From Heterotrichella gracilis (Eukaryota > Sar > Xanthophyceae > Tribonematales > Xanthonemataceae), in contig JAULBX010001226.1 in assembly GCA_032358255.1 (NCBI GenBank), forward strand, positions 2,943-66,942: a stretch of DNA of 64,000 nt, read 5' to 3'. Each line of letters starts with the position of its first letter. The first letter of the stretch is position 1. Made by a program: the position numbers and the translations under genes. This document shows, piece by piece, positions 22,018 through 33,551 of this stretch. Under the pieces are notes generated by a model, which had not been told where the DNA came from, made no database searches, and was given only the letters and a program-made list of their open reading frames with translations.

Positions 22018-22025
22018 GAATCTTG
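21740..22025 (+). repeat. Tandem copies of the membrane-tail exon end
   Basis: Units of about 135 bp (taggaaggtaa...cttgcagactacctcacctg...ctctttgg-tag) repeat after the first tail at 21749. Each ends in a short hydrophobic tail, an FG-like dipeptide and a stop codon. Confidence 0.75.
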
Positions 22026-22299
22026 GGGATGCATAGTGGCTCAAGTAAAGAACAGAGCCTCCCAGCCTAATATTGTGTTCTTGTCTTGAGCGCTCCCCGA
22101 GCATGGCGGGCAGGGCTCAAGAGCAAAAGTTTCCAACCACTGCTGCTATTCCTGATCTACAGACCATATTTAAATCTTGTACAGGTAATATTTCATAGAT
22201 GATGTATGCATGCACTCTGTAGTCCTTCACCATAAGTCCCTTCCTGATCCCTAGCCATTACCTACCCGCACCCTCACATGACCTCCTCCCTACCCGCAG

Positions 22300-23560
22300 A
22301 CGATTGAGAGGCACATGCTGAACACCAACTGACCAGCAAGGGAGGCAATATCAAGCTCAATGTGTCTGAAACAGTGATGAAGAGGAAGAAAGTGCCGTGC
22401 CCCCCGGGCAGACGCAGGGATTGCTAGGGAAGGTGGGGCTGGGGATTTTCCACTCTGAATGACTGGGCAGCGCATGCTCGCAAGCCTGAGCTGCTGGCTG
22501 CGGCAACGCTGAGGACCAGGGCTGCGGATGTGACGGGGGTGGATGGGGCCCCAAACACAGTAGGGCCGAGGGTGGGGGTTGAGTGAGGTGGCGCGTGGTG
22601 TGTGTGTGTGATGCACCACGTGGGGATAAGGGTTGGGGACCACCGTGATGGGGACCACACGAGGTGGGTTACTAGCCCAGGGCAACTAGTGCACTACAGC
22701 ATGTGGTACCCTTTGGTTGCTAAGTAGCACTGTGGTACTGCCACTGATCGTGCACCACAGTAGGGTACAGTTCACGTCCATTGTTGTTTGTGCTCAAGTT
22801 GCAATCTTGGTCTTGCATGGCGCATTGTGCAGTTACACAGTTGTCGAGCAGACATGTCACATGCACGTCTGATTCTCAACCTTAAACCCTGAAAGGGTTT
22901 GACCAGAAGTGCCCCCTTGTCTGAAAACCCAAGGGGCACCTTTTTCTACACGTACAGCGGCATTTGCATTAGTTGTAAGGCTTCCTGTTGCCAGTTCCTC
23001 CCTTTTTACAGCTAGCTGTCTCTGTACGTGCAGGACCCACCAGTCTACCCCTCCTGGCCGGAAGAAGTACCCAGCAGCAGTCCGCGTAGTGGATTAGGAG
23101 ATGGTAAATGATGTTGCATAAAGAGCTGTACCACCAGCTGGGACGCAGCAACAAGGAGCTTGTGGACCCCTCGAACCACCCTCGAGGATGCATCAACACC
23201 ACAGGCTGTTGCGCAGCTGCTTAGCAGCAGATCCAACACAGAAGAGCAATGGTGGCAATGGCATGAATGGCCATAGTCGGACCAGCATGTTCAGTCGGCA
23301 TGTTGAGTTAGCAGCTTCAAGCACGCGCGAGTTGGCAGTAGTGTAGCAGCACTGTAGTGACGCTTTTTACCCATTGGAAAGGGTTTCAGAAATTGCCACT
23401 CAAGGTACTTGGATGTTTTGTGGAACTGTGTAACAAAGGATGGTTGTGATGCCGCGATTGTTGCTGACTGCATATTATTAGAGAGAATGCGCACTTTGGC
23501 CCAACTTGACGTTGGTCTAGTAATATAGGGTGGCAACCCAATGCAATTGCATGCACATTG
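22300..23560 (+). pseudogene. Third, broken copy of the lipase last exon and its 3' flank
   Basis: After a normal-looking acceptor (acccgcag) the sequence matches the last exon of copies A and B (acgattgagaggcacatgct and following). A deletion near 22330 shifts the frame, and GC-rich tail codons are altered. The flank continues the likeness: gcatgtggtaccctttgg at about 22700 resembles 19410-19440, and the block at 23451 resembles 19918. No other lipase exons precede it. Confidence 0.7.
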
Positions 23561-23719
23561 CAGGCCTTGCGCCAGGCAAATGTCATTGATCCTGGTATTA
23601 AAAAGAAACGCAGCTGACTGCCACCAAAGGTTCCACCGACTGGATCAAGGGATCACAATCTGACTTGGGTTGTGCCAGATAAAATCCTGATTGCACCACC
23701 GGTCAAGCCCCTCAGGAAT

Positions 23720-23810
23720 CAGGTGAATGCGGCCATCACGCTGTGGCTGAACGCACTTTATGATTATCACAAAGTGCGTTCAGCCACAGCGTGATGACCC
23801 ATTCACCTGT
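23720..23810. repeat. Long inverted repeat at the 3' end of the carrier gene
   Basis: A perfect 26-base stem pairs 23734-23759 with 23771-23796 around an 11-base loop. The pairing continues outward with a few mismatches (aggtgaatg arms). The arms are copies of the carrier gene's last-exon edge (ITLWL...), one in each orientation. Confidence 0.9.
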
Positions 23811-24204
23811 TCCAGTCAATCGTGGGATGGGCACGATGGCCAGCGCGCACATGCGCAGCATCAGCCTTGCCACACAGAACGCCAGGGGCTTGCGCGGCTG
23901 CTGCACAAGGTTCAGGGCAGGTGCGCATCCATTAATCCTCATCATCGCAGCGCCGCCCGCAACTTGCCCTCCTCACGCCCCGATGGTGATCATTATAAAC
24001 CATAATCCAGCCACATGTGATCGACACGATGGCCAGCGCGTCACTGTGCAGCACCAGCCTTGCCACACAGAGCGCCGGGGAACCTTGTGCAGCTGCCAGC
24101 AAGAGGTTCTGGGCAGGCCAATGTACGAGTACCCTGCTCATCAGGATGCCGACCGCACTACCGATCACGCCCCGATGGTTATCATCATGAAGTAGGTCAG
24201 CCAC
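23720..24204 (-). repeat. Degenerate copies of the carrier gene's last exon
   Basis: Downstream of the stop (minus sense) two broken copies of the last exon appear: one with NLLLAAAQG...ARLVLHSDALAIVSIT (about 24150-24000) and one with NLVQQPRKPLAFCVARLMLR then CALAIVPI (about 23925-23800). Confidence 0.8.
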
Positions 24205-27200
24205 AGGGTGATGGGCACGATGGCCAGAGCATAGATGTGCAGCATGAGCCGGGCCATGCGGGGCGCCAGTGGCTGCAGCGGCTCGTGGAGCTGCATGAGC
24301 AACACCAGGTTCTGTGCGGGGGGCATGGCTGCCTCCAGCAGGATCACAAAGAGGAGCACGGGGTCTACCCCAGCCACCTGCGAAAAAAATAAAAAATACT
24401 GATAATTAAAAATAAAAATAAAGTTGGATATTGAAATACAACAATAAATTAGTTGGATTTTAAAATGCAACAATACAGCAACAATACCAGACTTTTGAGG
24501 CATGAATAATGAGGATTTCAGGACAAGATAATACTTCAGGAGTAGCAGAGGTCTACTCCCACCACCTACATTGAACAGTAAAAGTCACTATCTGTTACAG
24601 GCCTGACCCCAGAGGGTTGCATACACCAACTGTTACCACATGCCATACGTTCTCCATCCATCTCCATTGTGCAGTAACACCTTACCACCATAAGTATTAA
24701 TTGGTTATATGGTCGCGTACCAATGAACCAAGTATCAGGAACATACACATAGAACAACAATCAGCAACATTTATGCGCACCAGTCCGGCAGCTTGGGCGC
24801 AGCGCAGGGCCAGGAGCGTGAGCGCGGGTAGGCATATGCAGCGCACCACCCCCACCGCTGCCAGCATGGCCACCTCCAGTCGGTCTCTGGGAAGCAGGTC
24901 CCGCAAAAAGCCTGGCTGGATGGCGCGCGCACCGATCACGTCTGCAGCCAAGTGATTGAGGTAACTGTCAGTGACGGTTTGTGCCAGATTCCACCACAAT
25001 CACAACCAGAGTTTGAAATAACCCCAAGTCCTAAGTACAGTTTCATTAGGCAATCAATAAAACATACAACTCCGTTGGTCCCGGGGAGTAGTTTTCGGAG
25101 GGAGCCTGGCTTGATGGCGCGCATCGATCACAACTGCGGCAGCATCCCAAATGGTTGCAATTACCATTACAAACAACCTACCTGATGATGGATACACTTT
25201 CCAAATAGATTTTGCACTGTCAAACAAATGTGCCTCTACATTATAGCTGTCAACGCATTGGCGATGACAGCCCAATATAACAACCTCTCGCTTGCTATCC
25301 AGTCCCTCGTGCAGCTCATTTCCATTGCGCACCTGTTTCATCTGAGAGCGCCTGTTTTGGGAAGATCGATGTGCCCAGCACGATGGCCCCCACTGACCAG
25401 GTGGCATCTGCCAGCATGGACGCAACCTAGGGGGGCACACGAAAAGCTTAAACCCTAGACCCTAAACAGGTGGCATCTGCCAGCATGGACGCAACCTAGC
25501 AAGGGCACAACAAAAGCTTAAACCCTAATCCCTAAACAGGTGGCATCTGCCAGCATCGACGCAACCTAGCAAGGGCACATGCAACGCTTAAAAAGGCTGC
25601 ACCCCCGTCAACTCACGGAGGGAGAGAGGAATTAATATACCGCATGTGCACCCGTCACCAGGGTAATAGCTGATAAAATGGTTGTACCCTTCACCCAGAG
25701 ACAGTTGCTGATTAAATTGGACTTGTGTACCACCTACAGACCAGGTGGCATCTGCCAGCATGGAAGCAAGCTGCGGTGCGCAACATGCAAACCCTAGTGC
25801 ACAACATGCAAACCCTAGTGCAAATATATTCCCTACGGGTTCACCGTCGTTTCGTGCACAATGCCAATCACAATGGGCAGCTTCATCGCAGCATCCATGC
25901 AAATTGTTGGTGATATTTTGCACCACACCCACCACGTGGTGCACCACACCCACCACCACAATCAGTATGGCCCCGCTATCACCCACAAATGCACTACCAT
26001 GACCCCACCCTCTGATCACCCACAGCTGCACCACCCACCTGGTATGCGCAGATGAGCGCCCCGCAGGCGATGCCAAGCTCAAAAGGCAGCTTCATACTCG
26101 CCACCATGGAGGGGTTGGTGAAGATCTTGCCAAGCTGCGTCAGGCCCACCACCACCCCCAGCAGCACGCCCAGGATGGGGGGGTTGACCACCCCCTTCAC
26201 CCTGCCCCACAGCTCGTGGGCGTGGAAGGTGAGCTGCTGTTTCAACCCCTCCAGGCCCGGCCGGGGCGCGGGGCGCAGGTGCACGTCAATCTCGAGATCG
26301 CCTAGGAGCCAATGAAGGGGGATTTAGGGCATGCTGGGTGAGAAAGGGGTGTGTTTGTAAAGCTGGCAAGGGTGGGGAATCCTGGGTCATGAGGATGTCC
26401 TGACCTCCTTCACCCCGCCCCATAGCTTGTGGGCATGAAAGGGGAGCTGCTGCACCAACTCTTCCAATCCGGGCCAGCGCTCGGGCTGCAGGTGAACCTC
26501 GATTTCGAACTCGCGTGAGGGCAGAGGGTGATGCGAAAGGAAGGGTGGGAGGAGGCCCTGCCCACCACTTCCACCTTTGATCCTCTTTTTTCCCCTTTTG
26601 TATTTCCCCCCATCAGCCGGACGCAGCTTGGTAGGGTTTGTAGGGTTTGCAGCCACAGCCCTATAATGACCGCAGCACCCACAGCAGGTTGCTCCATGCC
26701 ACCATCTTATTATTACTCCCTACATATTATCTAAATATTTCCCGTTTTATAACTAATGGATGCCACGCGCACCTTCCAGAGATTGCAGCGCCACCCCACG
26801 CGAGATCATGGCATACCCCAGCGCCCACTGCAGGGAGCTCCACGCAACCATGTACAGCGCCATGTAGCCGACCAACTCATCTGTTTAATATTCCTTATTA
26901 AATATATTTTTTCCTCCCGTTTTCTACTGGATAGCTACTGGAACTATTGGATGGCTAATGGGGCTACTGGATGCCACGCGCACCTTCCAGAGACTGCAGC
27001 GCCACCCCAGGCGAGATCATGGCGTACCCCAGCGCCCACTGCAGCGGGCTCCACGCAACCATGTACAGCGCCATGTAGCCTACGGCCTTGTTGGCCACCG
27101 CGGGGGGTAGCAGCGAGGTTGCGAAAATGAGGGGCAGGGTAAGGCTGTTGCCAAACGTGCAGGCGGTCATCACCATCTGGCGGGTGCCTGCAGGGGGTGG

Positions 27201-29954
27201 AAGCAGTGGCGTCAATATTAGGGGGAATGACACGGGGCGAGGGAAAGAGGAGACGTGAGAGGCAGAGTCACCCCCCAAGGAGGACAAATGCGCACGCGCT
27301 GCCAGCTGGCAGGTGCCTGCAGTGAAGGGGTTGAACGGTACATGGAGGGGACGCGTGGTGATTGGGAGGGACAGATGATGCATATGGGAGGGGCTGAATG
27401 GGAAGTGAATAGGCTGGAGCGGCATTTGTTGCAAGGGGGTATGAGGACAGGGTGAGGCTGTTGCCGGACGCGCAGGCCGTCATCACCATCTGGCAGGTGC
27501 CTGCAGGGGGTGGAGCAATGGAGATAATGTACAGCCGCATCGGGTGCCTATTGCGCAACCCTGTACCCTTCTGGGATTGGCAACAAGGGTTACTTGCAAT
27601 ATTTATTGTTTGTAATCTAGCTACCCTTGCAAAAACGGATGAGAGGCCTGGTTTAATCAGCAAACAATCCCATTTCATTTGTCACGTTTCATTGAAACAG
27701 ATCAATATTCGATTGGACCCAAAACTGGCCCAAAGGAACATCAAACCCCAAATCCTTAACCCAACCTCAAAAGACAAAAAGCCTCAATCACCTTCTGGCG
27801 GCGGCTTCCCTTTCAGAAGCAGCGCAGGCGCTGCTTGGGCCATGCCGATGGCGATGCCTATGCCAGCGGCAATAACCGTTGCTGACGGGAAACAGTCTGA
27901 TGCCCCACATTTCTTTCCCCAGAGCGAGATTTGAAACCCAGGGAATTGGCCTGAAGACCACCATTTTTCAGGGTTGAAGGTTAGGGTTTTGGGTCTCACC
28001 TTCTGGGGGCGGCTTGACTTTCGGTAGCAGCGCTGGTGCTGCATGGGGTATGCCAGTGGCGATGCCGATGCTTGCGGCAATGGCGGTGGCTGATGGGGCG
28101 GGGTTGAGTGGGTGCCAGCCAAATATGGTGAAGTTTTTGGAAAAGCTGCCCTCCACGATCCGCCCCGCCAGCCACCCAAGCGCGCTACCCACAGCAATCT
28201 GCGCGGGAATACAATTCAAAATTAAAAAAACAGGAAGGCACATATAAAGGAGGGATACATAAGTACTTACTCCCCACAGCGGTCTTTGCGGCATAGGGAA
28301 ACACGGCAAATGGGGCAGCCATTGAACACAAGCCAAAATCCACAGGACAACCTGTAGATGTCTATCCCTTGACATAATTCCTTTCCCCTCCCCTCCCACC
28401 AGGCTTGTCAAGTACAGGGGTGCATGGCTACTGTCGGTGGATGCACCCCACCTTCTGCACACATACTATTTTGACTGATTAACGCCAAAACATGCCCTCC
28501 TATTCATGCCACTGCACAAGTGCCCACTGCCACCAGGCGTAGTACCACATGGCTTGAGGATGAACACATTCCACGCCTAATTCTCTACTTCATCGTTTTT
28601 AATTATTGTACGCATCCCATGCATAGCATGTTCGCATTCCAAGCACAGGTTGTCTATCCGCCCACCTGCGCCAATGCCACGAGTGGTAGCACCAGCATTG
28701 TTGCGTTGCCCTGTCCGGCAATGACCCTCACCACCCGTGTGAACAGCATGCAGGGGGCAAGCAGGTTAAAGGCAACCTGCACCATGGGGGTAGAAGTTAA
28801 ATTAAACTGAAATTAGTAAAGGCCGCGCTCAACAGGAGGGATGCGGATGTATATTACCACACAAACAACAGCCGACCGAGTGGAAAATGACTAATCAAAT
28901 CACAACGCAGCCTGTCCTGAGGGTTTAGTGCTTTACCTTGCTAAACACCGGTGCGGTTTTTGGAAGCAGCCAGCTGAGCAGGCATCCCACCAGCAATTAT
29001 GGTTCATGATTAGGGGTTTAGGGTTTAGGGTTTCACCTTGCTGAATACGGGAGCGGTGTTTGAAGGCAGGTAGCCTGCCCTGAGCAGGTAGCCCACCAGG
29101 GAGCATATCAGGAAAAGCTTGAAAGAGGCCTGGGTACTGGCGGCAAGCACCCCTGTTTGGAAGGCTTGGTGCAGGAAGTCAAAAACTGCACGAAACGGGG
29201 CACAAAATCAGCGACATTTTTGTAAGTAGAGTTGTGGTATAGCCGGTGGGAGGATGGTCTTGAGTACGGAAATCTGCCACTGGGTGGGATGAGGCCATGG
29301 CACTGTTTAAGGTTTAAACTTTAGGGTTTAGGGTCTTGACTATGGGAACCAACCACTGCGTTGGGATGGGACAAAGCCAGCGGGGGCCGGTGACAGCAGT
29401 AAGTGGGTAGTGGGTGGCCCCAAGGCACACTAGCCACCCCGGAAGGGGCAGCTAATATGACCAAGGGTGGTTTGCGCCAGAAACTAAGTACCCAGTGTTG
29501 GCGCATCACCCAGTGGCCACTGAAGCAATGTGGTTGAAGGTTTTCTTTGTGGTTTACAAGCAGAGGGTTGATAATTCCAGTATGCAAGGGAGTGCATAAT
29601 AACTGAGTAGCGTGTACCCTATTCAATCGACTACTGGTGTGGTCCTACCTAGCACTCACCTTCGTACTGCACCTCGTCAAGGTGGTCGACCACGAGCCCC
29701 ACGAGGCCACCTATGTTGACTGCTTGGCAGCTAGTGAGTGGTTGCCTCCTACAGCGCTGTGGGCAGTGCAGGCTTCTGACGCATGGCCTGGCACTACATA
29801 GGTCATGCTGCTTGTTGGTGGGCAAGAAAGGCCTGCCAGGGGCTCGAGTCCGACAGTGGTGTAGGGCGTAGGAGGAGCGGCTTGTGGCCGCAGCTAGTAC
29901 TGCAGTGTGAGAAGGGTTGGCCCTGTGTGTTGAAGGTGGGTGTAGTGTCGCCAT
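24165..29954 (-). CDS. PIN-LIKES type auxin efflux carrier family membrane transporter
   Basis: Nine exons on the minus strand: 29954-29660, 29185-29037, 28776-28666, 28198-28000, 27187-26984, 26301-26039, 25426-25333, 24941-24781 and 24377-24165. Every phase closes, giving 562 residues. N-terminal half: FKLFLICSLVGYLLRAGYLP, then KVAFNLLAPCMLFTRVVRVI and LPLVALAQIAVGSALGWLAG. The middle has TACTFGNSLTLPLIFATSLL. C-terminal half: DPVLLFVILLEAAMPPAQNL and LMLHIYALAIVPITLWLTYF, typical of this family. Family knowledge: these proteins have about ten spans in two bundles around a hydrophilic loop; PIN-LIKES act at the endoplasmic reticulum and affect cellular auxin. Substrate in an alga is unknown. 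The first exon, 98 residues with little hydrophobicity, is the least certain part and the start may differ. Confidence 0.88.
25090..27500 (-). repeat. Exon-edge copies in carrier gene introns
   Basis: Near 25093-25130: 5' edge of exon 24941-24781. Near 25471, 25541 and 25744: 5' edge of exon 25426-25333 (ggtggcatctgccagcatgg on the plus strand). At 26405-26520: 5' half of exon 26301-26039. At 26759-26873: 3' edge of exon 27187-26984. Near 27300 and 27455-27510: its 5' edge. All are in gene orientation, with 5' edges upstream and 3' edges downstream in the minus sense. Confidence 0.85.
27789..29035 (-). repeat. Further exon-edge copies in 5' introns of the carrier gene
   Basis: At 27789-27885 lies a copy of the 3' edge of exon 28198-28000. 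At about 28935-29000 lies a copy of the 3' edge of exon 29185-29037. A pure run of gggtttagggtttagggttt at 29014-29033 sits directly against the donor of that exon at 29036. Confidence 0.8.
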
Positions 29955-30830
29955 GCTTTTTGTCGTAGCTCAGCCTCGGGGTTATAGCTGGGATTGCCCC
30001 CTCCTGGAAATCACGGCGTTGATACGGCTTGGTCGCATGCTAGCTCAGTTTTAGCATATAGGAAAGCAGCGAGAGGTTATGCAAAGCAATTTGACTCCAT
30101 TTTGACCAGCGAGGGGTACTTCCAATTAAGTTCACAATTTGTCTGTGGGTTGCGGGCAAAACTTGGCGGTACGGGGGATTCTTGTAGGAATAAGTTTCCA
30201 GCGCGGTGTGGAGGTGTACAATCGGAAGTAAAGCCGGGCTACATATATGGACACTTTACTACCTGATGCATGCATGCATATGCAAACACCCAGTAGTCTG
30301 GCGTGTCACAGCAGTACTATTACAGTAAAAGACACATTTAATAAACCAACGCGACACCGTACTGTGCTTGAGCTGCGACCACGTTTGGCAAGGTGGCCGG
30401 CTCAGACCTGAATAAGTGGCATAATGCTGCCTGAATAGGGAATACAGCAGCCCTGGAGTTGCTTATAAGCAAGTTAGGCAGACAAGAAGCCCCTTTTCAA
30501 CCTGCAACTCCAAGTCTGATAACGCGTGGAGGATAGGAGGTATCTTTTGTCGCGTGTTTGCGTCGGGTCCAGTGACGCTGGCACTGTCACCTGTCTTGCA
30601 CATTGCTGTTGCACTTTGCACAGGCTCAATCTCCTCCACCTCCAGATTCGCTGTTCTGGGACTTGCAAGCAGCAGCCCACAGGCTTCAAGTAGCACTTCC
30701 GTGTGCTTTCAGCTCATATCTATCTCACTTTTAAGTCTTGGGCAATACAAAGGGCACTTATCAATCTTATTGTAGCAGGCTTATCCGCCACATGCAGATA
30801 ACCCGACAGGTGGCCTGAGTGGTGGTCACT
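29955..30830. other. Divergent intergenic region
   Basis: Lies between the start of the minus-strand carrier gene and a plus-strand unknown gene. A frame at about 30054-30266 (RGYAKQFDSILTSEGYFQL) and a minus frame at 30696-30463 (LEVEEIEPVQSATAM) are open, but lack support. ATGCATGCATGC runs lie near 30268. Confidence 0.4.
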
Positions 30831-32050
30831 ATGCACACCATAGAGCAGTGTCTCAGAGATATTGAGGGGATCACGGAAGCTGACCTGGTGGCCATCCTCA
30901 GAGAACTGGAGCGTGGGGGTTACTCAAGGTCCGAAGAAGCTACCGAACCCATTTTTGAGCTGGAGGTGTTCAGGATCAACCTCACCGGCAAGAGGAGATG
31001 GTTTGTGAGGCAAGCCATCAGGGTTGCCAAGAGCAAAGACGGAACTGAGCCATGGCATTTTGCAGCCAGGGCTGCGCAGGGCAAAGGTGAGCAAGGCGGT
31101 GGTGGTTGCAGTTGCACTGGGTCTGCGACAAGTCACCTGCTCTGCACCGTATACACATTTCCTTGCTTGCACAAGCCGCCAAGACCGTGGTCTGAACACT
31201 TCTTCTTGGTTCTGACCACATGCGCGGTGGAAGTAGGTGCTGCTGATGTCAACGCTCAGCCAATCTACCCAAGCTTGTGGGAGCTATTGTCGCAGACGTT
31301 GCAGCTCCCAAACTTTTGCCGGCGAGTCCGAGACTGTTTCAAAGGTAGCCTACCCTATATGATACGATTGTTACCCGTCTGCAGACCTCTTTGGCACAAG
31401 GGTTTCAAGGAAGTGCACAGGAGGCCATATGACTGCACTTCTATAGCGTTTGTGAAACCTTGAACTTGGCACTGAGCGCACTGCCCACAGGGAGCGAGGG
31501 GACATCTGAAGGCTATGTAGCTTTAGAAGCAAAGAAGCAGTTGTGACAGCCTTTGTACCATGGATGAGTCATTGCGACAAAGGACTGGCAGAGCACAACC
31601 TTTGAGCAGTTCATAATCGGTATGTCAATCTTTCAGCCTTAGCTAAGACTCTGGACATGTTGTAAGAACAAACGGACACCACTTGTCCCACTGCGTTGAA
31701 AGAAATGGCAGTGGCCACCTGATTGTTCATCAAAAACGGTGCCGTGACCCTTATTCGCTGTACGCAGGTTCCCCGATCACCTATTGGTGGGTGATCACGG
31801 CCCACAGCGCCTAGCCAAGCCCAGCACCGCCGCCTGTGTGACTGATCCCTCTGTAAAGAACATGTAGCCGCTGATGATAATTCCGGAGGACAACTTGTCC
31901 GCCTGGTATCACCATCAGCGGATACATATTTTTTTTTCAACAGGGAGATCAGCACAGAGGCGGCGGTGCTCAGCTTCTTCACCGCATCCTTCCTCCAGTT
32001 GGCTGTCATCGGTTACTTGGAGAATGGCAGGCCCTGCCTGACCGGGAGCA
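30831..32050 (+). CDS. Unidentified gene, first two exons proposed
   Basis: ATG 30831 opens a charged frame: QCLRDIEGITEADLVAILRE, then FRINLTGKRRWFVRQAIRVA and ending AAQGK. It stops at a good donor (aaag|gtgagc) at 31086 in phase 1. An acceptor after a T-run (ttcaacag) at 31943 restores that phase and gives EISTEAAVLSFFTASFLQLA and VIGYLENGRPCLTGSK. I do not recognise a family. A charged open segment at 32161-32382 (LGNVAAQPEAVANQNGDGDG) ends before gtctcg and may be another exon, but its phase does not join. Where the gene ends is unknown. Confidence 0.35.
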
Positions 32051-32389
32051 AGCTCTGCACAGGCAGGAGTAGATCCAGAGGAGCACTGGGCCAAGGCAAG
32101 AGTCGGGGTGTAGTGTACATTGTACATCCCGGCCTTTTGCTTTAGCCCACTGCTGCTCAGGATGTACTCTCGCCTGTGGTGGAGTCCACACGCCTGGGAT
32201 TGGAAGGAGCAATTCCTGCAGTGCAGCAAGATGTTGAGCTTGGAAATGTTGCTGCACAGCCAGAAGCAGTTGCGAACCAAAATGGGGATGGGGATGGGGA
32301 GCGGCTGCTGCTGCGCGACAACGTAACAATTGGCAGCCGCCGGTCGCGACTACAAGACCACGCAAGATCATTCAGGTCTCGGTAACCCA

Positions 32390-33551
32390 GTGCGCGAGCT
32401 CTCAGGCACTGCTACTTTGGGCTGGCTCCCCCTACTTTGAGAGCCTGTAGCTGGGTAGCTAGGGTGGCGGACTACATGCATTTCAGCAAAGATAGCCAGA
32501 GGAGCAGCCCGTCTTGCACATGCAGCGCAGTGACATTCATCTTCATACTGGTGTATGGTATGTCCACCAGTACCAGCCTGTGGTGGATGCAGTGGTGAAA
32601 TCAGTGGTGAATTAGGTGGCATGCGTGCCGCACCGTCAAAGGCTGCATCTTGCTCCACCACCACCTGCTCGACCTTGCACCTTGTTGCGCTTCTCTGGCA
32701 TGCCGGCCGCACCACCCACATGCACACCACTGAGCAGGCTGGTCTTGCTGTTGCGCAAGAAGAAGACACTGCAAGAACATGGGGTTTAGGGCTTAAGGCT
32801 TAGGGTTTAGTGTTATTAGAACAGCACCGTGCAGGACGACCAGCACCTGCAAGCACAGGGTTTAGGGTTTCCGGCTTGGGGTTTAGGGCCCTGAGAGATT
32901 TCGTTGCAGTGCACGCAGCACCCTGTTAGAACACTGCAACACCTGCAGAAACACATCAGGCGCTAGGAATTAGATTTTTTGCAGCAACGCACGCACCAGC
33001 CAGCCTTGGTGTGCAGCCCCTGCCGAGTAACATGCGTCAGTCTGAGAAATGCATTGTCATCATTGTCAGCAGGTCGCAAATTGCCCACGGATCGAGGCCA
33101 CACTGGCAATGGCCACACCATCCCCGCCACCAACTACACCTCCTCTTTGCGTTGCAGCAATGTGTGTTTCCGATGCCACTAACACATGACTGAGTTTGCA
33201 TCCCACGAAGTGCCACTAGGGCAAAATGCATCCCCAAAATAAAACCAAAAAAAGATCATGCACCCATGATCCTGGGGAAGTGCGCTGCACTGCGGTCACT
33301 GGGGCAAGATGCATCCTAGGAACTAAACGTTAATTTTTCAACCAAAATGCATCCATGATCCTAGGGAAGGGCGCTGCACTGCGGTGACTAGTTACTATCG
33401 GTAACACTGACGAAAGTCCAACAGCGCCAAAGGGGCATGGCCATGGCACCACACACCTGGCGCCACTCGCCCGCATCGCGCAATTGATCCAGATGGCGAC
33501 AGGGCTCAGCACCTCTACGCTATGTGAAGCTCTTAACACTAATAACAATTA
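32390..33551. other. No gene seen
   Basis: Scattered TTTAGGG-like units occur at 32780-32890. A short block is repeated (atgatcctggggaagtgcgc at about 33266 and atgatcctagggaagggcgc at about 33355). No convincing frame was found. Confidence 0.45.

Noticed and set aside
32161-32382. Third exon of the unknown gene at 30831
   Set aside because: It has an acceptor-like start and an open charged frame, but its phase does not join any good donor of the preceding exon, so it was not included.
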